Below, piece by piece: positions 23,838 to 35,645 of a DNA stretch of 64,000 nt (positions are counted from its first letter, which is position 1; each line of letters opens with the position of its first letter). The notes below the pieces were generated by a model, which had not been told where the DNA came from, searched no databases, and saw only the letters and a list, made by a program, of their open reading frames with translations. The DNA comes from Papaver somniferum (lineage: Eukaryota > Streptophyta > Magnoliopsida > Ranunculales > Papaveraceae), in NCBI RefSeq assembly GCF_003573695.1, contig NC_039359.1, positions 158,588,210-158,652,209 on the forward strand. The letters are read 5' to 3'. The translations under genes and the position numbers were made by a program.

Positions 23838-25606
23838 GCATACTCGTATGCGCACTGGTTGGTTAACGAAAGTCCGAGAACTTAGTATGCGTACTGGCGT
23901 GAGTTTCAAATTTCGTGATTTAACTGAGTTTGGAAGGTATGCATACCCGTTCGCATACTGGCGAACCCAAACTTAGTCCGGACACTTAGGTATGTGTACC
24001 CGTTTTCATACTTAAATAAGTTATGTTCTAAAATCGTTTTGTTCATGAACTAATACATTTATATATTAAGGAATGCAAGGCTATAATGTTCATGAATTGA
24101 TTCGAGTGAATCAAAATCGGTTTTGCTTAAATTGTGTCTTGTATACTTCTATGAGAATATAAACAATTGAACAACTATAGAACTAGTTTCATTTGAGTCA
24201 TTTGAACTAGTTATGGTTAAGATGAAGGTTGATATAAAAGTGTTCATATGGCTAACTTCGGTTACCTATTTTTGAGCCAAAAAGGTGTACACGTTTAGGT
24301 ACGGTTACTTATATCTAAATTAAGTCACTTATCATTTGTGTGTAACAAGCTACGTTCGATCTAACGGTTGAAAGATATTAGCTTGAGTCTAATCAGGTTT
24401 TCATCTAACGGTGAATATCGAATGCTTTGTTACCAATGTAACATTGATTGAAAACCCTAATTTGAATACTATATAAGGGAGAACTCTAGCAACTAGGAAA
24501 CCTAATCCCCACACCTCATGTGTGATACTAGTTGCGACTAGAGTCGATTCTCCTTTAACCTTAGGTTTTTCCAAAACCCAATAGGTTAACGACTTAAAAA
24601 CTTCATTGGGATTGTGAAGCTAGACCCTGCTATTTCTCTGTAGTTGCGTGTTATGATCTTGTTGTTTTCTATCGTATTGAGTACTATATTCTCTAAGATT
24701 TGCTCGAGATTTAATCTCCGATGGGAAAGATAAAAAGTAGTCACAAACATCTTCGTCTAATCTTTTATGATTCCACAATATCTTGTTTCGTTACCATACG
24801 ATTAAGATTATTGTGAGTTGATTGATATTACTAGGATGTTCTTCGGGAATATAAGTCTGGTGTATCAACTGGTTCCTGTTCACCTTGATTTATCAAAAGA
24901 CATAAAAAAAACTCTTAGGCATTTCTGTGGGAGACAAATTTATCTATTCAATATACTTTTCTGTGTGAGACAGATTGGTTTATCATGTCTTCGACTTTGG
25001 GTCGTAACAACTCTTAGTTGTGGGTGAGATCAGCTAAGGGAATCAAGTGCACAGAGTCCTGCTGGGATTCAGAGGCGTAAGGAACGTGCCTGTACCCATA
25101 TGAGTGTGAGATTTGTAGGGATCAACTACATTCCAGTATGAAGTTAACTTGGAGTACCGCTAGTGTCTGTAGCGGCTTAATACAGTGTGGTGTTCAAATC
25201 TGGACTAGGTCCCAGGGTTTTTTTTGCATTTGCGGTTTCCTCGTTAATAAAATTCTAGTGTTTGTGTTATTTCTTTTTCGCATTATATTTTTTATATAAT
25301 TGAAATGTCACAGGTTGTGTGTAAGTTCAATCAATTGTGAATCCAACCTTTGGTTGTTGATTGAATTGATTGACACTTGGATATTAGTTTTTGATACCGT
25401 CCAAGTTGTTTCTTATAATAATCAGGCTCACGGATTTCTATCTGTTTGATTTGCTTATTATATTAAGAAACAGAGATATAACTCTTGGATATATTTCTTG
25501 ATTGATCTCGCTTTATTAGTTGGTGCTCTCAGAATTACGTTGGAGTTATTCCATACATATTTCTAAGTGAAATATTGGGTGAGGTTGTTAGACCCACGCT
25601 TTTTCA
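23838..25606 (+). repeat. Sirevirus LTR A, 3' part, copy 3
   Basis: It carries the same bases as copy 2 at both diagnostic positions (24006 T and 24119 G). Confidence 0.85.
24469..24478 (+). promoter_or_regulatory. Sirevirus LTR TATA box, copy 3
   Basis: The motif is identical to copies 1 and 2. It is the copy nearest to the remaining Sirevirus interior. Confidence 0.65.
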
Positions 25607-25949
25607 ACTGGTATCTGAGCAGGCAAACACGTTTAAGAACTTATAAGTCTGTGATTGTAGCGATCCGACTCTATGGACAGTAGTGATATCTGCGATCCGA
25701 CTCTATGGACAGTAGTGCTATCTCTGACAACCAACACCAGTTCAGAAACATTCTAACTTGGTTCAAAGCCTTGAGTCTCCTGAGAAATTTCTCACATCTT
25801 CTCCATTGACTGAAACTGTGTTCAACTTGGAAAATTCCTAGATGAAATTTGGATGATCTTTTAGATGAGGGACAAGGTGACAATGAGGAAGTCTCACAAT
25901 ATATCAAGCTTTTCGACCATCTCATAAAGAAAAAAAGTCAACAAATTTC

Positions 25950-26228
25950 TTGGCTGAATTTCTGACTCCTCTTTGTCTAGAAAACAGGAAATTGAGAAAA
26001 CTTTTTAAGGGATATGATTTTGGTTATAAACTCTTACAATCTCTTCTTAAAGATCGTGAAAAAGATGTACGTTCAAAAAATTCTGAATGTGATAATCTTC
26101 GTCGAAATCTCTTTGTGTTGAAAGAAAGACTTGCAGAAACTGAAGCAAGATATGACTCTCAACAAAAATGTTTTAATGAAAGAGAAATTAGCTTTCTCGC
26201 CAGAGAAAAGCAATTGGAGGTTGTCTAG
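25950..26228 (+). pseudogene. Sirevirus gag fragment, copy 3
   Basis: This translates identically to the other two copies. It is the only one followed by the natural gag continuation, in a shifted frame, at 26297-27115. Confidence 0.7.
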
Positions 26229-26296
26229 CTGCTGCTCTTGATAAGGTCAAATCACTGGAAGAGAATCTGAAAAGATTCAACGCTAGCTCTACAAAA

Positions 26297-27115
26297 TTGT
26301 CCACTATGCTTGGAGCATGTAAAGAACATCGTGATACACGTGGTCTGGGATATAAAGGAATAGACGCTCCAAGTACTAGTAAAATCAATTTTTTCTGTGC
26401 TAATGAAAATTTCCTAAGTGGAAATTTCACTGACGTCAAAATTGAAAAACTACCTTCAGCAGCTGATGTTTCTAAGAACAAAGATTGTCAACCTTCAAAT
26501 GAAGCTCATATGAGAACAGTCAAAAACATTCCTTTCAATTGTTATTATTACGGAAACAAATGTCACCTTGAATGGAGATGTCGTTTTCGACTGAGGAATA
26601 AAAAACTTCATAATATTCTTGTATGGATGTCTAAAGAGGTAATCAAACCTGCTTCTCATTATGCTGGTGTGAAAGGTCTAGTCTGCAGTCAAAAAAAGTA
26701 TTGTGACGGGCAAATTCTTGATTGTAAATATGACACAAAACTTGTTTACAATTGTAAAGGGAAGAATGTTATATGGACGACCGACTCCTTAAATTACTCT
26801 ATGAAGAGAAAAAATCATCGAAGGAAGAAGAAAATTTCAAACTCCTTGTCTCTTGCTGAAGAAAGCCTTGAAACTAAAGTGTCTGTTCCCGAATACATTC
26901 ACACCAATAATCGTGTCTCGGAGCTCAAGACCAGTATCAATAGACTCAAACGCAGTATTAAGAAGGCGAGAAAAATTGCTGCATCAGGTAATACTTGTTC
27001 TCCTCTTATTAATTCTCTTGAAAAATCTTGTGATTTTTCTGATGTCAGTCAAGAAAGAAAAAGGGAAAATGTTAATACCCTTGATAAGCTACATGCTTGT
27101 CAAACTACAACTTGA
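26297..27115 (+). pseudogene. Sirevirus gag C-terminal part with degenerate zinc knuckle
   Basis: This open segment of 272 codons continues the gag homology. It includes the region matching 34784-35381. The CCHC knuckle is damaged: it reads CYYYGNKCHLEWRC, with the second Cys replaced by Tyr, whereas the sister copy at 35107 reads CYYCGNKGHLERRC with all four ligands. The tail is Lys/Arg/Ser-rich and likely basic. The start shown is the first ATG after the frame break and is not a natural start. No protease, integrase or RT follows in this copy. Confidence 0.7.
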
Positions 27116-27570
27116 CTACTGACTGATGAGTATCCTCTTTGAGACTGTGTGAGGAAGCTCATAATTCTCGAGAAGTTCTTCTTATTGACAAAGTGGTCTC
27201 TGTTGTATCTGTTTTTCCGTTTAAGAATAAAATGATCATCTTATTCTTGAGCCTTGCTCTAGTTAATTATTACATATGTAATATATTTGATCAGTAACTC
27301 TTGAGAAAATACTCTTTGTTGCTCACTTTGAAAACCCTCGTGTTTTTTCCTAATGAAAGGTAATTTGTTGTCTATCAACAATTGTCTTAATTTCTTTTTA
27401 TCTAAAATATTATGTCAATACATTTAGAATCTGTCTTTGATTTTTATCAAAACTACTTTTAAATTAGGCTCTTTTGCTCTCTTGGTTTTGAACCTGGTTC
27501 GTAACCATGAGCGTACGTGTACCTGGCCTATTACTGAACTTAAATGAGTAACCCTAGGGTTTCCCTATGA

Positions 27571-27576
<6 letters not shown>

Positions 27577-27605
<29 letters not shown>
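27577..27605. repeat. (TA)n microsatellite
   Basis: An uninterrupted TA dinucleotide run of about 29 bases lies inside the pol-less Sirevirus interior. Confidence 0.9.
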
Positions 27606-27607
<2 letters not shown>

Positions 27608-27664
27608 TGAATTGTTCCTCTGATATATACTCGTTCAGTAACGTCAAAATTCTCCTGTGAGATT

Positions 27665-27886
27665 ATGGTGTGCACAATGGATGGATGCAAAAAGGAAGAC
27701 AACGTTGAAGGCAACAAAGTTATTGAGTTTCACGAAAATCCTCTCTCCATAACCTGCTTTCATGCAGTTGATCATGAAAAAGATCTGTCAGTTCAGATAT
27801 CGTCTCAATTGGTGGGAAATCTTCTTAGAGATTTTGGAGTCGTTCGTGAACAACTTGAAATTGCAACAAAGAATCTTGAATTTTGA
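27665..27886 (+). CDS. Short unidentified reading frame, 73 codons
   Basis: I do not recognise the product. The predicted peptide starts MVCTMDGCKKED, has two Cys near the N-terminus and a C-terminal segment (VGNLLRDFGVVREQLEIATK) that could be helical. An adjacent frame continues with charged residues, so the sequence may once have been longer. It lies between a gag remnant and the Sirevirus 3' region, so it is more likely decayed element sequence than a host gene. Confidence 0.2.
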   Translation: MVCTMDGCKKEDNVEGNKVIEFHENPLSITCFHAVDHEKDLSVQISSQLVGNLLRDFGVVREQLEIATKNLEF

Positions 27887-28259
27887 AAACCGAACTGAAG
27901 AAAAAAACTGATGAACTTGTTTGTGTTCGATTCGTGGTTGTTGATTATGTCTGAAGACCTTCAGTTTTGTTCTTCTTAGGAGTTATTTTTGATTTGTCTA
28001 GGAAACTTCTTATGAGGATTTATTCTTGTGTTTTAAGAAGGATAACTAGGGTTTGGAATAGCAATTGTTGTGAGTACACATATCTATTGCCAACGATTTT
28101 TATCTTGCAACGTTTTTAGATTTATTTATTTAAATCCTAAAGTTAATTTGGAAGATGATTTTGCAGTATTAATCTTTATTGGTTTTATATATTGCAAAAA
28201 TTGTTATGGGATATGTGTATTTGCGTCCGTGAACTATGATTGTCCCATATACGTCAAAA

Positions 28260-29285
28260 GTTAAGCTTATTGTGTCATTATGCAAATATTGATGGAAGAT
28301 AGGATGAACTTTTGATTGCAAAGATTAAGTCTATTATATGTCTTTATGCAAATATTGATGAAAAATAGAATGAAACTTTGTATATTGCGCAATATTGATC
28401 TTTCCCTGATCCACTTCTATGTGAAAGTACCGTGTGGCTCCGTAAGTTTTCTTATGTTGAGCACTTCCAATTAAATTAATCATGGGTTCTCTTGTGGTAA
28501 ATTTAATTGAGTTTTCTGGATATAAATTCATGTCTCATGTAATTTGTTAATGTCCAAAGAAATCCTTCTTTTCTTGTAAAGTAAGGTCGCTCTTGTTGTT
28601 CTCTCTGGAATGACATTTTATGGGGGAGAGTTCTTAATTGAACTTGTGCTTAATTGTCAAATCTTTGTGGGGAGTGTGGCTGTGGAATATTGTAGGAGTT
28701 ATCTTGTATCTTTATAAACTCCTTGATGAATACACTAAGTTTCGACTATGTGAAATCATCGAAACAAAGTTGATATGTTCTTTTTTAGTCATGAAGTATC
28801 TTTATGATAATTTCATTATGATCCCACTAGTTTTCGTACCTTTGCCAATTTATATTGACAAAAAGGGGGAGAATTAATGTGTAGTTCACACTACAAATAC
28901 ATATGGTTTATGGATCATTATGTAAGGGGGAGTGGTTTTCATGTGAGATGAAGTATTGACTAAGGGGGAGTGATACATATCACCATAGTATTGTTGTCAA
29001 AGTTGTGATACAATTGGACTTTGATGGTGTGTAATAATACAATAACACTGCATAACAATGACTGAGAGCTACTGCTTTCTCATTTTTATAGCTAGGGATC
29101 TTCAATAACTTGATGCTGAGTTGAACACATTCATAATCACTGGAGTACTTGGAAGTGACGAAGATACAGAGTAATGTTGAAGAACCAAGGAAATCAAGCA
29201 TTTGGATGAGAAGCTACAAAGTTTATTTATTTTGTAATCCATATGTATATATAGTTTTGTCACTAATATTGACAAAGGGGGAGAT
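28260..29285 (+). other. Sirevirus 3' non-coding region with repeated purine tracts
   Basis: Five gggggag tracts occur at 28622-28628, 28865-28871, 28926-28932, 28964-28970 and 29277-29283; the last directly precedes LTR B. Repeated purine tracts upstream of the 3' LTR are a known Sirevirus feature. Homologous sequence is at 41416-41986. The minus-strand reading frame at 28334-28531 is not supported as a gene. Confidence 0.75.
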
Positions 29286-29798
29286 TGTTAGAGCACTGCT
29301 CGGTCAAACTCGCAAGCGTTGCTATCTCAAGCTTGTTGTCAAGTTTAGTTGACGAAACTATAAGTTTTGATTTCTATTGTACTTATAGGTAAGTCTCGAA
29401 TTAGGATAAAAAGTATAGTTGAGAATTAGGCTTCACGGCGTTCATCAATTGACGTCGAAACTCAAAAGATGATCATGTGAAATCGCCTTGTAACATCTTA
29501 CATGATTTGTGTGATACAGTCATATGATGTAGACTCAAAATGTTCCGTATTGATCATTCAATCACTTGAAATTGCTTCGAAGCTAATAGTTTGTGTGAGA
29601 CAGATATTTTCGCCTTCTAAGAATGTTTCAATAATTGAATTGGGAGTTTAGAACAAAGTAACCATGATTGGGTATAACACAGTATGCGTACTTGTATGCT
29701 AACTGTTGCAAGGTTATTCCAAGTCCGGGAACCATAGTATGCATACCCGTATGCGTACTGGTTGGTTAATGAAAGTCCGGGAACTTAGTATGCATACC

Positions 29799-32521
29799 TG
29801 ACCGTAGTCGTATGCGTCAAAAATAAATTACTTTCTCACAACTCAAAATAAATAATATAGCAAGGGTAAGAAAGGATCGTTTCCACAGAGAGGAATGGGT
29901 TGTCAATATGTTATGGTTTCCTATATAAAACAATGGGGCTTTTCTGATTTTTATATAAACTAAAAGTAAAATAAAAGCAAACAAAACAATAAAGCACGCA
30001 AATCAAGGATGAGAAAATATTGGATAAAGGTTTCATCTTCATTAGCAAACAAGTTTTGAATGTATGATTAGAATTCGTAATTAATCTCATTATCATCAGG
30101 AGCCAAGGAATACCGTATTGCAAGAATACTCCGTAAATTTCCTAAGTCATCATCACACACATTAGAGCTGCATATGTGAATTCTACCTAAAGAATAACCT
30201 AACGCCTTGCGCTAATTAAGTTCAATTCCTAGGAGCATTAAGTTTAAGAAATAGGCTAGTCAATGCAATTGTCATACATTGCATATGACAATTCGGACAA
30301 AGGTCAATTTCTACATATGATTACAAGAGTGTATCACTACAAACCGTAATCATATCATGCTACTCGTATTCAAGGTTATCGCTCGATGATGAACCCTAAA
30401 ATAGCTATAGATATGGATGTATGTTCAATCAATTCTAGACTCAACCAAACAAACATTCAATCATATTGCAATACATCAATCATGCAATTATTATACGCAG
30501 TAGAAATCAAGCGATGATAGTGAGAGAAAACTAATTCATAAAAATCAAAACTTGGTTGCAAAATCCAACTACATCTTCAACCAATAATAAAATCAATTAG
30601 CTCATATTCACGGAGCTCATAACAAGAAGGAAGAGAAAACCAATCATGTTTCTAAACCCTAGAACAAAGTAGAAGACTCCCTCATGGAGATATTAGGTTT
30701 AGAGAAAAGAGTTTTCTATTTATATGCTTCTCCCATTCCAAAAGGATACTCTTTCCAAAATTAGGTCTTCTCAAAACCCATCTACAAGTGGTCCACCAAG
30801 CCCATGTGTGAGAAATATGTCTCTGGAATTTTGGGTCCAAAACTGGCCGCCGGATTGCTGACGTCATCGCCAGAATATGACCGGAATTGTCGCCGCCGAT
30901 CACCTGAGATTCTTCACCGCCGAAGTTATATTCTGTTACTGTTCTGTTAAAGTTAACGGTCTTTCTGGTCAGACCGTCAGTCAACGGGTCAAGGCAGAGA
31001 GCGAGTTAGACACCGAGTCAGCATCTTACTCGGCTAACTGGTCTTACTCAGCTGAGTTGGCTCGGTCATCGGCCGGTATGAGTTAACTCGTCGGTATGAA
31101 AATCCGACAGAGTTTTTTTTATTTCTGGGCATTACTCAGGCCAAATTCAGGCCGTTCTCTTCTTCACATCCCTGCACAATCCCTAAACATACATCTATCA
31201 TTCAACACAGTTTTGAGAACCCATTATTCTGAGTTCTACTTTGATCTATTTTCCTGCATCATTAGAAACATCAGAGGCTTCAATTTCATCACTTCCTCAT
31301 CTCCTTCTCTGCATTTCGGTGGTTTAATCTTTCACAGAAAACCCATCTCAGTTCGGTTGCTTTGCCTCTCAACAACACCACCAACACATCGATCTTCTCT
31401 CTGTCTAACAACAACAACTTCAACCACCAACACTTTGTTACTCCAGATACAACCCCACCAGACAAACACTTCCACCAGCTTCTTGTATTGCACCTGCAGT
31501 CTCCTTGAGCTTCAATCGTTCTTCCCATTACAGTAATACCCTTCAAATCACTTCATCCATTCATGTATACCTCACATCCATAACCTTCAACTAACGGCAG
31601 TAGCCACAGACATTTCGAACTCAGCATCACCATCCAATCATCAACAGCTTCATATAAACGGCAAACACCAAACCCAGATCCATTCATAACCCCAGAATCC
31701 ATCTCAATTCAGCTCCTCAATCTTCTCCGGCAGCAACACCACCAGATAAACTTAGTTCTTGGCTTGAATCTCTGTCAAGAACTCATTAATTTGAATTCTA
31801 ACAAATACCCATCTATGATGCTTCTTGTACTCAATTTCTCACCGATTCCAACAAACTCATCTTCTCATATCTCAAGCTGCTCCATCTCGATTCAACAACG
31901 GTATCAAACAAATCTAAGCCATCAATTCTCCTTGTTTGTTCATCAATCGACAGATCCATAGCAGCAGGAACGAGCTCTTCTCAGATTCAAATCAAAACCC
32001 TTCTTCTCAAATCTTCTTCTCTCGGCTGTCTGCAACTCAACCTAGCCTCATACCCATTCAATCTTTCTTCTCGGACAATTGTAGCAACGAAACTTGACGA
32101 GAACCCACTTTAATTTTCGATCTGATTCTTCTCTGGATTCAGAGAAACTGAAATCTGATGAATGAGAGAAAAGTCGTCTCTCATGTAGGGTTATGAGGTG
32201 GTTGGATTTGGTACACCCCAGCGATAAGATCCACCAACATAATGGGTGCCCCGAGTAACTTCATGGGTGCCTTTAACATCTCCTGTTTTAAAATAAAACT
32301 GGCTACCCCTTAATCGCAGCTGGACTCCTAACAGCACCTGCTCATACAATGAACGATTTCTCCTTCTACTTCGTAATAAGCCAATTTCTTCTTCTTTTGC
32401 TCCATATGACTCCAAAACGCCTAAAACCTCACAACAAACGTAAAATACATAATTCACACGAAAAATAGCAAAGAAAGCATAATCAATATATAATAAATCT
32501 AGGTGTTTATGGCACCTATCA
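29799..32521 (-). mobile_element. Solo LTR X2 (Athila-family), 2723 bp, complete
   Basis: It is bounded by TG...CA ends (minus strand: TGATAGGTGCC ... ACGGTCA) and flanked by identical 5-bp duplications ATACC at 29794-29798 and 32522-32526. No interior or second LTR is present, so it is a solo LTR left by LTR-LTR recombination. A TATA-like motif is at 30716-30724 on the minus strand. Plus-strand reading frames such as 31096-31536 are antisense and are not called. Its terminal motif matches Athila-1 and LTR X. Confidence 0.9.
30716..30724 (-). promoter_or_regulatory. Candidate TATA box of solo LTR X2
   Basis: On the minus strand this reads TATAAATAG, followed by about 0.9 kb of LTR. A cluster of GAGTCA/ACTCAG motifs lies 0.2-0.35 kb upstream in the direction of transcription. 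Confidence 0.45.
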
Positions 32522-34214
32522 ATACCCATATGCGTACTGGCGTGCGTTTCAAGTTCTGGGATTTAACTGAGTTTGGAAGGTATGCGTACCCGTTCGCATA
32601 TTGGACAACCCAAACTTAGTCCGACCACTTAGGTATGTGTACCTGTTTGCATACTTGAGTAGGTTATGTTCTAATATCGGTTTGTTCATGAACTAATACA
32701 TTTATATATTAAGGAATGCAATCTTTTGCAAACCGTGGTTATAATGTTCATGAATTGATTCGAGTGAATCAAAATCGATTTCGCTTCAATTGTCTCTTGT
32801 ATACTTCTATGAGAATATAAACAATTGAACAACTAGTTATGGTTAAGATGAATAAGGTTGATATAAAAGTGTTCATATGACCATTGTTGAACCAACAAAT
32901 GTACAAGTTTTGGTACGGTTACACAACCATAGAAACGTGCATTTCATTTGTGTGTAACAAGCTAGTTTTCGATCTAACGGTTGAAAGATATTAGCTTGAG
33001 TCTAATCAGGTTTTCATCTAACGGTGAATATTGAATGCTTTGATACCAAGGTTACATTGATTGCAAACCCTGATTTGAAGACTATATAAGGGAGAACTAT
33101 GGAAAATGGGGAATCTAATTCCCACACCTCATGTGTGATACTAGTTGCGACTAGAGTCGATTCCCTTTTAACCTTAGGTTTTTCCAAAACCCTGTAGGTT
33201 AACGACTTAAAGACTTCATTGGGATTGTGAAGCCAGACCCAACTATTTCTCTGTAGTTGCGTGTTCTAATCTTGTTGTTTTATATCGTATTGAGTACCAT
33301 CTTCTCTAAGATTTGCTCGAGATTTAATATCTGATAAGTAAGATAAAAAGTAGTCACAAACATCTTTGTCTCATCGTTTGTGATTCAACAATATCTTGTT
33401 TCGCTACCATACGATTAAGATTATTGTGAGGTGATTGATATTACTAGGTTGTTCTTCGGTAATATAAGTCTGGTGTATCAATTGGTTCCCGTTCACCTTG
33501 ATTTATCGAAAGACGGAACAAAAATCTTAGGTATTTCTGTGGGAGACAGATTTATCTTTTCAATAGACTTTTATGTGTGAGACAAATTGGTTTATCAAGT
33601 TTTCGACTTTGGGTCGTAACAACTTTTAGTTGTGGGTGAGATCATCTAAGGGAATCAAGTGCGCAGAGTCCAGCTGGGATTCAGAGGCGTAAGGAACGCG
33701 ACTGTACCTTTATTAGTGTGATATTGGTTAGGGCTCAACTACATTCCAATCTGAAGTTAACTTTAAGTAGGCTAGTGTCTGTAGTGGCTTAATACAGTGT
33801 GGTGTTCAAATCTGGACTAGGTCCCGGGGTTTTTCTGCATTTGCGGTTTCCTCGTTAACAAAATTTCAGGTGTCTGTGTTGTTTATTTTCCATGTTATAT
33901 TTTTTATATCATTGAAATATCACAGGTTGTGCGTAAGTTCAATCAATTGTGAATTCAAACTTTGGTTGTTAATTGAGTTGATTGACACTTGGATATTGGT
34001 TACCATCCAAGTTGTTTCTTATAATAATCAGTCTCACGGATTTCTATCTGCTTGATTTGCTGAGTACATTTAGAAACAAAGATATAACTCTTGGATATAT
34101 TTCTTGATTGAGCTCGCTTTATTAGTTGGTGCTCTCAGAATTATATTGGACTTAGTCCATACAGATTGCGAAGCGAAATATTGGGTGAGATTGTTAGACC
34201 CCCGCTTTTTCAAT

Positions 34215-34226
34215 TGGTATCAGAGC
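34215..34226 (+). other. Sirevirus primer binding site, tRNA-Met type, intact
   Basis: TGGTATCAGAGC starts 2 bases after LTR B. This is the standard initiator tRNA-Met primer site of Ty1/copia elements. Confidence 0.9.
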
Positions 34227-34499
34227 AGGCAAACACGTTTAAGACCTTATAAGTCTGTGTTTGTAGCGATCCGATTATATGGACAGTAGTGCTATCTCTG
34301 ACAACGCAACACCAGTACAAAACATTCTGACTTGGTTCAAATCCTTGAGTCTCCTGAGAAATCTCTCACATCTTCTCCCTTGACTGAAACTGTATTCAAC
34401 AGTAGGATGATCATTCAGCTGTTAGTGATTCATATTAGGGACAAGGTATCCATATGGAAGTCTCACAATATCTCAAGCTTTTTGACTATCTCGTAAAGA

Positions 34500-35401
34500 A
34501 AAAGAAGCCAACAACTTGCTAGGATGAATTTATGAATCCTCTCTGTCTAGAAAACAGGAAAATTGGAAAACTCTTTAAGGGATATGATTGTGGTTATAAA
34601 ATCTTATAATCTCTTCTTAAAGATTGTGAAGAAGATGCGCGTTCAAATTTTTTTGAATGTGTTAATTTTCGTCGAAATATCTTTGTGTTGAAAGAAAGAC
34701 TTGTAGAAGATGAAGCAAGATATGACTCTCAACAAAAAGGTTTTAATGACAGAGAAATTAGCTTTCTCTCCACATAAAAACAATTGGAGGCTGATCTAGC
34801 TGCTGCTCTTGATAAGGTCAAATCACTGGAAGAGAATCTGAAAAGATTCAATGCTAGCTCTACAAAATTATCCACTATGCTTGGAGCATGTAAAGAACAT
34901 CGTGATACACGTGATCTGGGCTATAGAGGAATAGATGCTCCAAGTGCTAGTAAGATCAATTTTTCTGTGCTAATGACAATTTCCTAAGGAAAATTTCACT
35001 GACATCAAAAGTGAAAAACTACCTTCAGCAACTGATGTTCCCAAGAACAAAGATTGTCAACCTTCAAAAGCAGCGCATATGAGAACAGTCAAAAACATTC
35101 CCTTCAACTGTTATTATTGCGGAAACAAAGGTCACCTTGAAAGGAGATGTCGTTTTCGACTGCGGATTAAAAAACTTCATTACATTCTTGTATGGGTGTC
35201 TAAAGAAGTAATCAAGCCTGGTTCTCATTATGCTGGTGTGAAAGGTCTAGTCTGCAATAAAAAAAAGTGTTTTGATGGGACAATTCTTGATTGTAAATAT
35301 GACATAAACCCTGGTTACAATTGTAAAGGGGAGAATGATATATGGACGACCACACCAAATTGTAAACTTGTCTCTTGCTGAAGAAAGCCTTGCAACTAAA
35401 G
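34500..35401 (+). pseudogene. Second Sirevirus gag, broken, with intact zinc knuckle
   Basis: Open segments at 34784-34987 and 35079-35381 lie in different frames and correspond to the gag of the first copy. The first has the stretch 'KVKSLEENLKRFNASSTKL', probably coiled coil. The second has a complete CCHC zinc knuckle, CYYCGNKGHLERRC, with a basic context (RCRFRLRIKK). Upstream sequence at 34540-34780 also matches gag but carries stops. Gag is cut off at 35401, where an inverted Sirevirus LTR begins. Confidence 0.75.
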
Positions 35402-35640
35402 TGAAAAAACGGGGGTACAACAACCACACCCAATATTTCGTTCGGCAATCTGAGTGGACAAACTCCAATATAATTTCAAGAGAATCAACTAGACAGTCGG
35501 ACTCAATCTTTATAAAAGTATATCAAAGAGTTATATCTCAATTTCTCAATTCAATCCGCAATCAATCAAATAGGAATTTGCGAGCCCGATTGAATAAGAG
35601 AAATAGCTTGGACGGTATCACAAATCAATATCACAAAGAC
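35402..35640 (-). repeat. Terminal fragment of a Sirevirus LTR, inverted
   Basis: The sequence begins TGAAAAAACGGGGG and matches the first 240 or so bases of LTR C (38894 onward) in the same orientation, including 'caattcaatccgcaatcaa'. The similarity ends near 35640. Confidence 0.75.
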
Positions 35641-35645
35641 AAGAA

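Larger units (their letters stand above)
21404..26368 (+). repeat. 4966-bp tandem unit, copy 3
   Basis: This is the last copy. After gacgct at 26363-26368 the sequence runs on into the normal gag continuation (ccaagtactagt) instead of restarting. The sequence at 34939 in the second Sirevirus gag has the same continuation, which shows that this is the original arrangement. Confidence 0.93.
27116..28259 (+). other. Unrecognised block where Sirevirus pol would be expected
   Basis: About 1.1 kb follow the gag remnant and precede the conserved 3' non-coding region. I recognise no protease, integrase or RT motif. The block contains a TA microsatellite at about 27577-27605 and one short reading frame (27665-27886). 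It may be a deletion scar plus unfamiliar element sequence. Confidence 0.4.
29286..34212 (+). repeat. Sirevirus LTR B, split by solo LTR X2
   Basis: The LTR starts TGTTAGAGCACTGC after a purine tract and ends GCTTTTTCA before a good tRNA-Met primer site. Without X2 and one target duplication it is about 2.2 kb. It is shorter than LTRs C and D because about 280 bp near 29450 are missing. Because it has a purine tract on its left and a primer site on its right, it is shared by two element interiors. The TATA box is at 33082-33091. Confidence 0.88.

Noticed and set aside
27577..27605. TA run as a possible origin or special structure.
   Set aside because: It is an ordinary plant dinucleotide microsatellite with no accompanying motif.
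27665..27886. The 73-codon frame as a new regulatory or toxin-like protein.
   Set aside because: Nothing in the sequence supports a function, and the element context suggests decay. It is kept only as a low-confidence unidentified frame.
31096..31536. A 146-codon plus-strand frame rich in Ser/Thr.
   Set aside because: It lies antisense inside solo LTR X2, with low-complexity composition and no domain.
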